Origin: Brachybacterium sp036311905
Lineage (GTDB): Bacteria; Actinomycetota; Actinomycetes; Actinomycetales; Dermabacteraceae
NCBI RefSeq assembly: GCF_036311905.1
Contig: NZ_JAZDCH010000006.1
Coordinates: 1-64,000, forward strand
Direction: 5' to 3'
DNA length: 64,000 bases
Shown: piece by piece, positions 18,798 through 26,845 of the stretch
Layout: each line of letters opens with the position of its first letter
How positions within the stretch are numbered: position 1 is the stretch's first letter
Notes under the pieces: model-generated
Databases searched by the model: none
The model's input: the letters and a program-made list of their open reading frames with translations, nothing else
Told to the model about the DNA's origin: nothing
Made by a program: the position numbers and the translations under genes

Positions 18798-20542
18798 GCC
18801 CGATGGAGGCCGACAGACCGGTCTGGACCGCCCTGGGGCGGGCGGCCGACGGGCGGATCGCCCAGGTCGACCTCACCGAGGACGGCACGGTCCTCGCGAC
18901 CGCCTCCGTCGACCTCGAGGGACTCGCGGAGGCCGTCGCCGCGCACGAGGCCGCGGTGCGCCCGCGCTGGGTGCTCCCGGACGTGCGCACCTGGTATCCG
19001 CGCCTGCTGGCCGCCGGGGTGACCCTCGAGCGCTGCCTCGACCTGCGCCTCGTGCACCGGATCCTGCGCCATTCGCAGCTCGTCGCGGACGTGCGGGCGC
19101 TGCGCGCGGCGACCGCCTGGGACACGCCCGTCGATCCCGCACCGGAGGTCGAGCGGGGCGGGGAGGCGCTCTTCGACCTGGATCCGTCAGCGGCCCGCGA
19201 CCAGGGCGTGCCCCATGACATCGACGAGGTGCTCGCCGAGCTCGGTCGTCAGCGCGAGGCGCTCGACGGCGCGCGGGACCCGGGCCGGCTGCGGCTGCTC
19301 GCCGCGGCGGAGTCCGCCGGGGCGCTGATCGCCGCCGAGCTGCAGGCCGCCGGCATCCCCTGGGACGTGGCCGAGCACGACCGCATCCTCACGGCGGCTC
19401 TCGGCCCGCGCCCGGCCGCGGGCTCGCCGCCCGCTCGGATGGTGGAGGTCGGGGCGGAGGTGCGTGCGGCCCTCGGGGACCCGCAGCTGTCCCTCGAGTC
19501 CCCGCCCCGCCTGCTGCGGGCCCTGCATCGGGCCGGGATCGACGTGCGTTCCACCTCGCAGTGGGAGCTGCAGGAGCAGGAGCATCCGGCGATCGAGCCA
19601 CTGCTGCGCTACAAGAAGATGTCCCGCCTGCTGACGGCGAACGGCTGGGCGTGGATCGACGAGTGGGTGCACGAGGGCCGGTACCGCCCGGTCTACGTGC
19701 CCGGCGGCGTGGTCACCGGGCGGTGGGCGTCCAGCGGCGGCGGCGCCCTGCAGATCCCGCGGCAGCTGCGGCCGGCGCTGCGCGCCGATCCCGGCTGGAT
19801 GCTGGTGAGCGCCGACGTCTCCCAGCTCGAGCCGCGGGTGCTCGCCGCCATGGCCGCGGACGAGGCGATGATCACCGCCGGGGCCGGCCGCGACCTCTAC
19901 GCCGGCATCGTCGACGCCGGCATCGTCGCGACCCGGCAGGAGGCGAAGGTGGGGGTGCTCGGGGCGCTGTACGGCGGCACCACCGGGGACAGCGGACGGG
20001 TGGTGCCGCGGCTGCGGCAGCGCTTCCCCGCGGCGATGGCCCTGGTGGACGGCGCAGCGGCGACCGGGGAGCGGGGCGGGACGGTGACCACGTGGCTCGG
20101 CCGCTCCTCCCCCGCCCCCGAGCAGGAGTGGACGCGGGCGCAGGCCGAGGCGCACGGGGCCGACGCCCCGGCCGGGGAGGGCGAGCGGGCGCGGCGCGCC
20201 GCACGGGACCGGGGGCGATTCACCCGGAACTTCGTCGTGCAGGGCACGGCGGCCGAGTGGGCGCTGTCCTGGATGGCGGGGCTGCGCCTCGCGCTGAGCC
20301 GCTTCGAGGAGGTGCCCGCGGAGCGGGCCGCCTCAGCCTCCGGCCCGGTCTTCGCCCGGCGGCCGCACCTGGCGTTCTTCCTGCACGACGAGGTGATCGT
20401 GCACGCCCCCGCGGAGCAGGCCGAGGCCGCCGCCGCCGCGATCCGCGAGTCCGCGCAGGCGGCGGGGCGGCTGCTGTTCCCGGGCAGTCCGATCGACTTC
20501 CCGCTCGATCTGGAGATCAGCGAGCGCTCGGCGCAGAAGTGA
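18794..20542 (+). CDS. Family A DNA polymerase-like protein (PolA paralogue lacking 5' nuclease)
   Basis: 582 aa, annotated in actinobacteria as bifunctional 3'-5' exonuclease/DNA polymerase. The N-terminal 180 residues show no clear exonuclease acid motif, while the polymerase core is intact: VVTGRWASSGGGALQIPRQL (307-326), motif A DVSQLE (341-346), O-helix RQEAKVGVLGALYG (381-394) and motif C HDE (531-533). The O-helix position that is Phe762 in E. coli Pol I is leucine. No 5'-3' nuclease domain is present; the standard PolA is encoded separately at 35041-37752. The GTG start overlaps the hydrolase stop (GTGA). Given the upstream SOS box it may act in damage-associated synthesis, which is inference. 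Confidence 0.88.
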   Translation: MSPMEADRPVWTALGRAADGRIAQVDLTEDGTVLATASVDLEGLAEAVAAHEAAVRPRWVLPDVRTWYPRLLAAGVTLERCLDLRLVHRILRHSQLVADVRALRAATAWDTPVDPAPEVERGGEALFDLDPSAARDQGVPHDIDEVLAELGRQREALDGARDPGRLRLLAAAESAGALIAAELQAAGIPWDVAEHDRILTAALGPRPAAGSPPARMVEVGAEVRAALGDPQLSLESPPRLLRALHRAGIDVRSTSQWELQEQEHPAIEPLLRYKKMSRLLTANGWAWIDEWVHEGRYRPVYVPGGVVTGRWASSGGGALQIPRQLRPALRADPGWMLVSADVSQLEPRVLAAMAADEAMITAGAGRDLYAGIVDAGIVATRQEAKVGVLGALYGGTTGDSGRVVPRLRQRFPAAMALVDGAAATGERGGTVTTWLGRSSPAPEQEWTRAQAEAHGADAPAGEGERARRAARDRGRFTRNFVVQGTAAEWALSWMAGLRLALSRFEEVPAERAASASGPVFARRPHLAFFLHDEVIVHAPAEQAEAAAAAIRESAQAAGRLLFPGSPIDFPLDLEISERSAQK

Positions 20543-21251
20543 GCTGTGCGGCCTCGGCGGTGAGCTCCGCGGCCAGGGACGCGGTCCGGGTCGCGCCGAC
20601 CAGCTCGGTCATCGACCGGTCGAACGATTCCTCCCACACCTGATCGAGCATCACGGCGTCGATGGCGCCGTCACGGCGGAGGATCACGGCGATCGTCTCC
20701 GCCTCCCGCAGGTACTCGTCGCTGGGGGCTCCCCCGCGATGCCCGGGCTCGAGGCGCACCGGGTCGCTCTCGGACAGCGTGGCGAGGACGCGCTCCTCGA
20801 GCGTCCGCTCAGCGTCCCGCGCCTCGCGCCGTTCCTCGGCGATGCCCATCGCGAGCGAGAGCGCACCGGAGGCGAGGGCCATCGCCAGCCGCGGGGCGGG
20901 CACGCCGCGGCGGTGCAGGAACTCTTCGATGCCTCGGTCCATCCACAGGCTGAGGACGCTCGAGCCGGCGATGATGCCGCCGACTGCGAGCGGCAGCGAG
21001 GCGTGCACGGCGGGAGACCTGCTGCGGGAGGAGGAGGCGGCGAAGGACGCGGCGCCGTCGCTGTCCAGGGGCTCGGAGTCGTGGCGGCGCAGTGCGATGA
21101 GCATGGCTCCTGCCCCGAGGGCGGCGGGCAGCACGATATAGCCGGTCTTCACGGCGCGCGGCCGCCGGTGCAGGGGGATCATCCCGAGGCCGGTCGCCAT
21201 GACAGTGCCCGTGGTGAGAGAGATGATCCGTTGCTGCGGAGTGCGGGACAA
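20517..21251 (-). CDS. Putative membrane protein
   Basis: Not recognised by function. About 244-246 aa with four hydrophobic stretches (LTTGTVMATGLGMIPL, TGYIVLPAALGAGAMLIAL, ASLPLAVGGIIAGSSVLSLWM, LAMALASGALSLAMGI), then a charged cytosolic-looking C-terminal half rich in Glu, Arg and Ala. The start is ambiguous: AGGAGG directly touches an ATG at 21257 (no spacing), but the TTG two codons on (21251) is six bases away, the usual distance, so I use TTG. The 3' end overlaps the convergent polymerase gene by 26 bp. It probably sits in the cytoplasmic membrane; a role linked to its repair-gene neighbours cannot be claimed. Confidence 0.72.
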   Translation of the reverse strand: MSRTPQQRIISLTTGTVMATGLGMIPLHRRPRAVKTGYIVLPAALGAGAMLIALRRHDSEPLDSDGAASFAASSSRSRSPAVHASLPLAVGGIIAGSSVLSLWMDRGIEEFLHRRGVPAPRLAMALASGALSLAMGIAEERREARDAERTLEERVLATLSESDPVRLEPGHRGGAPSDEYLREAETIAVILRRDGAIDAVMLDQVWEESFDRSMTELVGATRTASLAAELTAEAAQLTSAPSAR

Positions 21252-21340
21252 GAGCATCCTCCTCGGCGTGGGGTGCGATGCGAGGTGGCGCAGCGGTGCG
21301 GGACGTGTCGACGGTATCGAGCCGGATGGTCCTGCATGCA

Positions 21341-21354
21341 CCGACGATCGTCGG
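21341..21354. promoter_or_regulatory. 14-bp palindrome upstream of the pyrimidine-dimer glycosylase gene
   Basis: CCGACGATCGTCGG is a perfect palindrome, 67 bases before the glycosylase start in the divergent region with the membrane-protein gene. It could be an operator. It is not a canonical SOS box (no GAAC/GTTC). Confidence 0.35.
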
Positions 21355-21421
21355 CTCTGCGTCATCCCTGCGGGTGGATCGCTGTTCGCGGGGAGGGCCG
21401 GGACTGGGGCAGTATGTGCGG

Positions 21422-21868
21422 ATGCGTCTGTGGTCACTGCACCCCCGCCATCTCGACCGCCAGGGCCTCACGGGGTGCTGGCGGGAAGCGCTGCTGGCTC
21501 AGGCGGTGCTCGCGGGGCGCACCCGGGGCTACCGCAGCCATCCCCAGCTGGAGCGTCTGCGTGCGCAGAGCGATCCGCTCGCCGCCATCGGCGCGTATCT
21601 CGATGCCGTGGCCGTCGAGGCCACGGCGCGCGGATATCGCTTCGACCGCACCCGCATCGACCATGCGCCGAATGTGGAGGCGCCTGCGACGAGGATCCCG
21701 GTCACCGACGGGCAGCTCGCCCTGGAGTGGCGGCACCTGCTGGCCAAGCTCGAGCTCCGCAGCCCCGACCTCCACCACCGGCTGCGGCAGCTGTCCGGCC
21801 CGGAGCCGCATCCGCTGTTCACCGTCGTGCCGGGACCCGTCGAGCCGTGGGAGCGAGAACCCGCCTGA
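21422..21868 (+). CDS. Pyrimidine dimer DNA glycosylase (endonuclease V) family protein
   Basis: 148 aa from the ATG at 21422, giving the conserved N-terminus MRLWSLHPRHLDRQGLTGCWREALLAQAVL without the long unrelated upstream extension. The family is related to T4 endonuclease V, which cuts the glycosyl bond at UV-induced pyrimidine dimers. Seen here: the Arg/Trp-rich start, a HPQLERLRAQ segment and IPVTDGQLALEWRHLLAKL. T4 endonuclease V uses an N-terminal threonine as nucleophile; this protein begins Met-Arg, so activity should not be assumed from homology alone. It lies among uvrA, uvrB, uvrC and a second polymerase, which fits a repair role. Confidence 0.75.
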   Translation: MRLWSLHPRHLDRQGLTGCWREALLAQAVLAGRTRGYRSHPQLERLRAQSDPLAAIGAYLDAVAVEATARGYRFDRTRIDHAPNVEAPATRIPVTDGQLALEWRHLLAKLELRSPDLHHRLRQLSGPEPHPLFTVVPGPVEPWEREPA

Positions 21869-21875
21869 GACGGGC

Positions 21876-22322
21876 TCAGCGCCCGATCGAGAGGATGCCC
21901 CGCGAGGTGGTCGGGCTCTCGAGCTGGCGGCTGCTGGAGGCTGCGAACGCACGGAACCGCCGAGGCACCCACACCGGGTCCTCGAGCGCACTCCAGGAGG
22001 TTCCGGGGAATCGCAGGGGTGCCGCACCCCCGACGACGACGAGCCGTCGACCCGCCCGGCGGGTGCCCTCGGCGATCCCTGCGGTGACGACATCGATGTC
22101 CTCCTCCCGGCCGGGAGCCGGACGGGTGGCCCCGATGACCACGTCGTGCTCCTGCGCGAGATCTGCGACGTGTGCGGCCGAGGAGCCGTCGAGCACGGCG
22201 GACTGCGCCCGTCCGATGAAGCCCGGGCGGATGCTGCGGGATGCTGCGGTGACCGCGTGCCCTCTTCGCAGCGTCTCGGCGGTGAGGCGGGTCGCGGCCG
22301 CGCCGAGGATGAGGATCTTCAT
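21876..22322 (-). pseudogene. NAD(P)-binding oxidoreductase, C-terminally truncated
   Basis: 148-aa frame starting MKILILGAAATRLTAETLRRGH, a Rossmann NAD(P)-binding loop like that of YwnB/NmrA-type oxidoreductases, followed by VVIGATRPAPGREEDID and VVVGGAAPLRFPG. Family members are usually about 200-215 aa and continue after the ALEDPVWVPRRFRAFAASSSRQLE region; here the protein switches to a short unrelated tail (SPTTSRGILSIGR) and stops only 7 bases from the convergent glycosylase gene. I therefore think the C-terminal third has been lost by deletion. It overlaps the DMT exporter by 4 bp (ATGA), so the two were once a working operon. Confidence 0.65.
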
Positions 22323-23296
22323 GCGGCGTGCTCCTTCGTCGGGGTGTTCGTCGTCGTGGCGGCGGGGCGGGGATCGTGGGATGTCTCGGACTCGGTGCCC
22401 GATCGGCTCGGCCAGGTCGGCGACCGCTGGGAGCTCGCGACGGCGATCAGCGCGAGGACGAATCCGACGCTCTGGAACGCAGTGAGACCCTCGCCGAGCA
22501 CGCACCACCCGAGGACGGCGGCGACGAGCGGCGAGATCAGCGGCAGGAAGGCGACCGCGCCCGCGGGCATCCTGCCCACCCCGCGGAACCAGAGCGTGTA
22601 CGCCAGGGCCGCACCGACCAGTCCCAGCCAGGCATAGCCCGCAACGGCTGGAGCGTCCAGAGCAGGCGGGGCCCCCTCGACCAGCAGTGCGAGCGGCACG
22701 ATCACGGAGCCGCCGGCGGCGAGCTGCCAGCCGGCATAGGGCACCGGGCCGACGGGTCTGCCCCAGCGCTTGCTCAGCACGGTGCCCACCGCCATGCTCA
22801 CCGGTGCCGCGATCCCGGCGAGCACACCGAGCAGGTTCAGCTCGACCCCCGGAGCGAGGACCATCATCGTCACGCCCACCACGGCAAGCACTCCCCAGCA
22901 CAGCCGCCACGCAGTGGGGCGCTCGGACAGCAGCGGGAGGGCGAGAGCCGCAACGAGCAGAGGGCTGGCGGCCCCGAAGATCGCCGCGATACCACCGGGC
23001 AGGAGGTACGCCGCGACGAACAGCAGCGGGAAGAACGCCCCGATGTTCAGCGTGCCGAGCACGAGCGCCCGCCACCACCAGTGCCCGCGCGGGAGCGTCC
23101 TGCCCAGTGCGCACAGCAGCAGTCCCGCGGGAAGCGCCCGCAGCACCCCCGACCACAGAGCGTGGTCCGCTGGCAGCAACACGGTGGTCACCACGTAGGT
23201 GGTTCCCCAGACCATGGGGGCGAAAGCGGTGGAGAGCACCGGAGCACCCCTGGAGATGGAGGAGGGGGCGGTTGCGGCGGAGGGGGCTGTGGCCAT
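22319..23296 (-). CDS. DMT-superfamily (EamA) exporter
   Basis: 325-aa integral membrane protein with about ten hydrophobic helices and two EamA repeats (AFAPMVWGTTYVVTTVLLPA at the start of the first; LLGVLAGIAAPVSMAVGTVLSK at the start of the second). Such proteins export amino acids, purines or drugs; the substrate cannot be told. The hydrophilic C-terminal tail (about 40 residues, Ser/Thr/Pro-rich) is unusual. Start taken as the ATG at 23296; an ATG at 23326 would add ten residues. The gene is divergent from a LysR regulator, which probably controls it. Confidence 0.85.
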   Translation of the reverse strand: MATAPSAATAPSSISRGAPVLSTAFAPMVWGTTYVVTTVLLPADHALWSGVLRALPAGLLLCALGRTLPRGHWWWRALVLGTLNIGAFFPLLFVAAYLLPGGIAAIFGAASPLLVAALALPLLSERPTAWRLCWGVLAVVGVTMMVLAPGVELNLLGVLAGIAAPVSMAVGTVLSKRWGRPVGPVPYAGWQLAAGGSVIVPLALLVEGAPPALDAPAVAGYAWLGLVGAALAYTLWFRGVGRMPAGAVAFLPLISPLVAAVLGWCVLGEGLTAFQSVGFVLALIAVASSQRSPTWPSRSGTESETSHDPRPAATTTNTPTKEHAA

Positions 23297-23322
23297 GTGT
23301 TCCACTGTCCACCTGCCTCCAT

Positions 23323-23341
23323 GCATGAGTCCAGCACATGC
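23323..23341. promoter_or_regulatory. LysR-type operator (T-N11-A)
   Basis: GCATG, nine bases, CATGC: a 19-bp interrupted palindrome containing the T-N11-A core of LysR-family sites, in the 81-bp region between the divergent exporter and LysR genes. A further CGATCG pair with 7-nt spacing lies at about 23354-23372. Confidence 0.55.
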
Positions 23342-23377
23342 TTGTCATTCAAGCGATCGCGTAGCACGATCGTCGGC

Positions 23378-24226
23378 ATGGAACTGCAGCAGCTGCGCTA
23401 CGTCCTCGCCGTCGCCGAGACCCGGAACTTCACCCGAGCTGCGCAGCAGTGCTTCGTGGTCCAATCGGCGCTCAGCCACCAGGTGCGCAAGCTCGGCACG
23501 CCCCTCTTCGCACGCTCCAGCCGGCGGGTCGAGCTCACGCCCGCCGGGGAGGCGTTCCTCCCATGGGCCCGCAACAGTCTGGACGCCGCCGAGCGCGCCG
23601 CGGCGGAGGCCACGGCGGCGGTCGGAGTGGTCAGCGGCACCCTGACGATCGGACTGATTCCCACGGTCACGGCGCTGGACATCCCCGCACTGGTGCGCCG
23701 CCTGCACGAGGCCCACCCGGAGGTGAACGTGAGGCTCCGTGTCGGAGCCAGCGACGAGCTCGTCGCCGCGGTGCGCGAGGACGAGATCGACCTGGCAGTG
23801 CTCGGCCTCGCCCAGGGCATCATCCCCGAGGGGGTCGAGCACCGGGTGCTGGCCGAGGAGGCGCTCGTGGCCGTGGTGCCCGAGGAGCACCCTCTGGCCC
23901 GTCGCGGCACGGTGGATCTGGCCGAGCTGGCTGAGGAGCCGTTCGCGGACTTCGCCACGGGCAGCCCCGGCCGCGCCCAGAGCGACCGGGCATTTCGGAC
24001 CGCAGGCCTGGTGCGCCGAGACCCCTACGAGGCCTCCACCGCGCAGCTGATCGGAGAGCTGGTCTGCGCAGGACTGGCCGTCGCACTGCTGCCCGCGCCC
24101 TTCGCCCCCACCCACGGCGCCCGCACGCTCACCGTCCGCAGCGGCCCGCATCGCACGGTGCACCTGGTGTGGAACGCCTTCCAGCCCAGCTCGGCCGCGC
24201 GGGCCGCCCTCCGGCTGCTGCCCTGA
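23378..24226 (+). CDS. LysR-family transcriptional regulator
   Basis: 282 aa. N-terminal winged helix-turn-helix (MELQQLRYVLAVAETRNFTRAAQQCFVVQSALSHQ; written here in parts: start 1-20 and HTH to about 36) and a C-terminal periplasmic-binding-like effector domain (GTLTIGLIPTVTALDIPALV and on). One oddity: after SALSHQVRKL the text goes straight to GTPLFARSSRRVELTPAGE, whereas family members have a further four residues of the LEREL type before GTPLF. This looks like a 12-bp in-frame deletion at the end of the recognition helix. It probably regulates the divergent exporter and oxidoreductase genes, or did so before the deletion. Confidence 0.88.
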   Translation: MELQQLRYVLAVAETRNFTRAAQQCFVVQSALSHQVRKLGTPLFARSSRRVELTPAGEAFLPWARNSLDAAERAAAEATAAVGVVSGTLTIGLIPTVTALDIPALVRRLHEAHPEVNVRLRVGASDELVAAVREDEIDLAVLGLAQGIIPEGVEHRVLAEEALVAVVPEEHPLARRGTVDLAELAEEPFADFATGSPGRAQSDRAFRTAGLVRRDPYEASTAQLIGELVCAGLAVALLPAPFAPTHGARTLTVRSGPHRTVHLVWNAFQPSSAARAALRLLP

Positions 24227-24281
24227 GCGGCTGTCGGAGTCCGGGCCGCCCATGGTCGGCCTACTCTCTTCCCACAGCAGT

Positions 24282-24297
24282 CGGAAGTATTCTTCCG
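24282..24297. promoter_or_regulatory. HipB-type operator palindrome 1
   Basis: CGGAAGTATTCTTCCG: 16-bp inverted repeat, first of three near-identical copies upstream of and overlapping the start of the HipB-like gene. Arms CGGAAG / CTTCCG are shared. Confidence 0.7.
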
Positions 24298-24338
24298 GCA
24301 CTGCAGTCCCGCTCTGCGGTCCATTGCCGCGAAGAGCC

Positions 24339-24644
24339 ATGCTCCTGCTTCATCGGAAGCATCTTTCCGAAAGACTGCCTGGCATCGCGTGCTGGACCCG
24401 AAATCGACGATGTCGGAAGGATCTTTCCGCTACGGCCGCAGGTGAGGACCTCGCCACCGAGATCGGCGCTGCGATTCGCGCAGCATGCAAAGAGGCTTGC
24501 CTGACCCAGCAGCAGCTCGGCGAGCTCTCGGGGCTGTCCGACCGCACGATCCGCGACATAGAGTCCGGCACCGCAGGCCCCGGCCTGCGGGCAGTCCTGG
24601 CCGTGGTCGATGTGCTCGGCCTCCGTCTGGCAATCGCCCGATGA
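24339..24644 (+). CDS. HipB-like XRE-family antitoxin/regulator, orphan
   Basis: The C-terminal 60 residues form a helix-turn-helix of the HipB/Y4mF type: ATEIGAAIRAACKEACLTQ, QLGELSGLSDRTIRDIESG and TAGPGLRAVLAVVDVLGLRL. The start is uncertain: the only in-frame ATG/GTG/TTG codons before the domain are the ATG at 24252 and the ATG at 24339 (weak GAAGAG site); two of the three operators fall inside the coding frame from either start, so the true start may be non-canonical or the 5' end decayed. The stop overlaps an ATG (ATGA at 24641-24644), exactly where hipA normally starts, but only four HipA-like codons follow before uvrB. The toxin gene is gone. Confidence 0.68.
   Translation: MLLLHRKHLSERLPGIACWTRNRRCRKDLSATAAGEDLATEIGAAIRAACKEACLTQQQLGELSGLSDRTIRDIESGTAGPGLRAVLAVVDVLGLRLAIAR
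24354..24369. promoter_or_regulatory. HipB-type operator palindrome 2
   Basis: CGGAAGCATCTTTCCG, 72 bases after copy 1; same arms with one mismatch in the centre. Confidence 0.7.
24414..24429. promoter_or_regulatory. HipB-type operator palindrome 3
   Basis: CGGAAGGATCTTTCCG, 60 bases after copy 2. Copies 2 and 3 differ at one base only. Confidence 0.7.
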
Positions 24645-24665
24645 GCGCTGCCTGTCCTGAGCGCG

Positions 24666-26768
24666 TCAGGAGCGCTGCACGGCCCGCAGCTCCTTCTTCA
24701 GTTCCTGCACCTCGTCGCGCAGACGGGCGGCGACCTCGAAGTTCAGCGACTCCGCCGCCTGGTGCATCTGCGCGGTCATCTCGTCGATCATGCCGGTGAG
24801 CGCGCCGACCGGATCGTCACCGAGGTCGACCTTGCGGCCCTGCACGGAGTCGACGGCGTTGGCCCGGGCGCGGTCCCGCGCCACCCGCTCCTTGCCGGAG
24901 CGGTAGTCGGTGGACATCAGGGTCTCGGTGTCGATGTCCTCGCGCGCGAGCATGTCCGTGACGTCCGCGATCCGCTTGCGCAGCGGGGTCGGGTCGATGC
25001 CGTGCTCGGTGTTGTAGGCGATCTGCTTCTCGCGGCGACGGTTCGTCTCGTCGATCGCCTGCTGCATCGAGTCGGTGATCCGGTCCGCGTACATGTGCAC
25101 CTGACCGGACACGTTGCGGGCCGCGCGCCCGATCGTCTGGATCAGCGAGGTGCGCGAGCGGAGGAAGCCCTCCTTGTCCGCGTCGAGGATCGCGACGAGC
25201 GAGACCTCCGGCAGGTCCAGGCCCTCGCGCAGCAGGTTGATACCCACGAGCACGTCGAACTCGCCCTGGCGCAGGGAGCGGAGCAGCTCGATCCGGCGCA
25301 GCGTGTCGACGTCCGAGTGCAGGTACTGGACCCGCACCCCGTTCTCGAGCAGGAAGTCGGTGAGGTCCTCCGCCATGCGTTTGGTCAGCGTCGTCACGAG
25401 CACGCGCTCGTCCCGCTGGACGCGCTTCTCGATCTCCTCACGGAGATCGTCGATCTGGCCCTTGACCGGCTTGACGATCACCTCGGGGTCCACCAGTCCC
25501 GTCGGCCGGATGATCTGCTCGACCACCCCGTTCGCGCGGTTCAGCTCGTACTCGGCCGGGGTCGCGGAGAGATAGACCGTCTGGCCGGTGCGCTCGGTGA
25601 ACTCGCCGAATGTGAGGGGGCGGTTGTCGAGCGCCGAGGGGAGGCGGAAGCCGAAGTCGACGAGGGTCCGCTTGCGGGACCGGTCCCCCTCGTACATCGC
25701 GCCGATCTGCGGGACGGTCACGTGCGACTCGTCGATGACCAGCAGGAAGTCCTCGGGGAAGTAGTCCATCAGGGTGTTCGGGGCGGTGCCGGGCGCGCGG
25801 CCGTCGAGGTGGCGGGAGTAGTTCTCGACGCCGTTGGTCGAGCCCATCTGCCGCAGCATCTCGAGATCGTGCGTGGTGCGCATCCGCAGCCGCTGCGCCT
25901 CGAGTAGCTTGTTCTGGCCCTCGAGCTCCACGAGCCGCTCGGCGAGCTCCTCCTCGATCGTGCCGATCGCCCGCGCGAGCCGCTCGGGACCCGCGACGTA
26001 GTGCGAGGCGGGGAAGATGTGGATGTGGTCCTCCTGCCGGATCACCTCGCCGGTGAGCGGGTGCAGGGTGTAGAGCGCATCGACCTCGTCGCCGAAGAAC
26101 TCGATGCGGATCGCGAGCTCCTCGTACATCGGGATGATCTCGACGGTGTCGCCGCGCACCCGGAACGTGCCCCGCTCGAAGGCGACGTCGTTGCGGTCGT
26201 ACTGCATGTCCACGAAGTGGCGCAGGAGGTCGTCGCGGTCCAGCTGCTGGCCGCGGGACAGCTGCACCATGCGGTCCACGTACTCCTGCGGCGTGCCGAG
26301 GCCGTAGATGCAGGAGACGGACGAGACCACGACCACGTCACGGCGGGTCAGCAGCGAGTTGGTGGCGCTGTGCCGCAGCCGCTCCACCTCGGCGTTGATC
26401 GAGGAGTCCTTCTCGATGTAGGTGTCCGACTGCGGGACGTACGCCTCCGGCTGGTAGTAGTCGTAGTACGAGACGAAGTACTCGACCGCGTTGTGCGGCA
26501 GCAGCTCCCGGAACTCGCTCGCGAGCTGCGCGGCGAGGGTCTTGTTGTGCGCCATCACCAGCGTGGGCCGTTGCACCTGCTCGATGAGCCAGGCCGTCGT
26601 CGCGGACTTGCCGGTGCCCGTCGCGCCGAGCAGCACGACATCCTGCTCGCCGTCGTTGATGCGCTTCGTGAGCTCCTTGATCGCCTGCGGCTGATCGCCG
26701 GACGGCGAGTACTCGGAGACGACCTCGAAGGGATGCTCGGCGCGGACCAGATCGGTGACAGGACGCAT
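24666..26768 (-). CDS. uvrB: Excinuclease ABC subunit B
   Basis: Helicase-like subunit that verifies lesions and recruits UvrC in nucleotide excision repair. 700 aa. Walker A GATGTGKS (48-55), the beta-hairpin region YYDYYQPEAYVPQSDTYIEK, DEAD-like LLVIDESHVTVPQ, helicase motif VI IGRAARNVSG, and a C-terminal UVR domain (TAQMHQAAESLNFEVAARLRDE) for UvrC contact. Complete; ATG start. No GAAC-N4-GTTC SOS box is visible in the 77 bases before it, unlike uvrA, although the promoter could lie inside coaE. Confidence 0.98.
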   Translation of the reverse strand: MRPVTDLVRAEHPFEVVSEYSPSGDQPQAIKELTKRINDGEQDVVLLGATGTGKSATTAWLIEQVQRPTLVMAHNKTLAAQLASEFRELLPHNAVEYFVSYYDYYQPEAYVPQSDTYIEKDSSINAEVERLRHSATNSLLTRRDVVVVSSVSCIYGLGTPQEYVDRMVQLSRGQQLDRDDLLRHFVDMQYDRNDVAFERGTFRVRGDTVEIIPMYEELAIRIEFFGDEVDALYTLHPLTGEVIRQEDHIHIFPASHYVAGPERLARAIGTIEEELAERLVELEGQNKLLEAQRLRMRTTHDLEMLRQMGSTNGVENYSRHLDGRAPGTAPNTLMDYFPEDFLLVIDESHVTVPQIGAMYEGDRSRKRTLVDFGFRLPSALDNRPLTFGEFTERTGQTVYLSATPAEYELNRANGVVEQIIRPTGLVDPEVIVKPVKGQIDDLREEIEKRVQRDERVLVTTLTKRMAEDLTDFLLENGVRVQYLHSDVDTLRRIELLRSLRQGEFDVLVGINLLREGLDLPEVSLVAILDADKEGFLRSRTSLIQTIGRAARNVSGQVHMYADRITDSMQQAIDETNRRREKQIAYNTEHGIDPTPLRKRIADVTDMLAREDIDTETLMSTDYRSGKERVARDRARANAVDSVQGRKVDLGDDPVGALTGMIDEMTAQMHQAAESLNFEVAARLRDEVQELKKELRAVQRS

Positions 26769-26845
26769 GGGGTCGAGCCTACGACCCGGGGCCGACGGAC
26801 GACATGGCGCGCGTCTCCTGTCCGCTCAGGGCCGACGGGCCGCGC

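Noticed and set aside
26769..26845. SOS box before uvrB
   Set aside because: No GAAC-N4-GTTC or close variant found in the gap.
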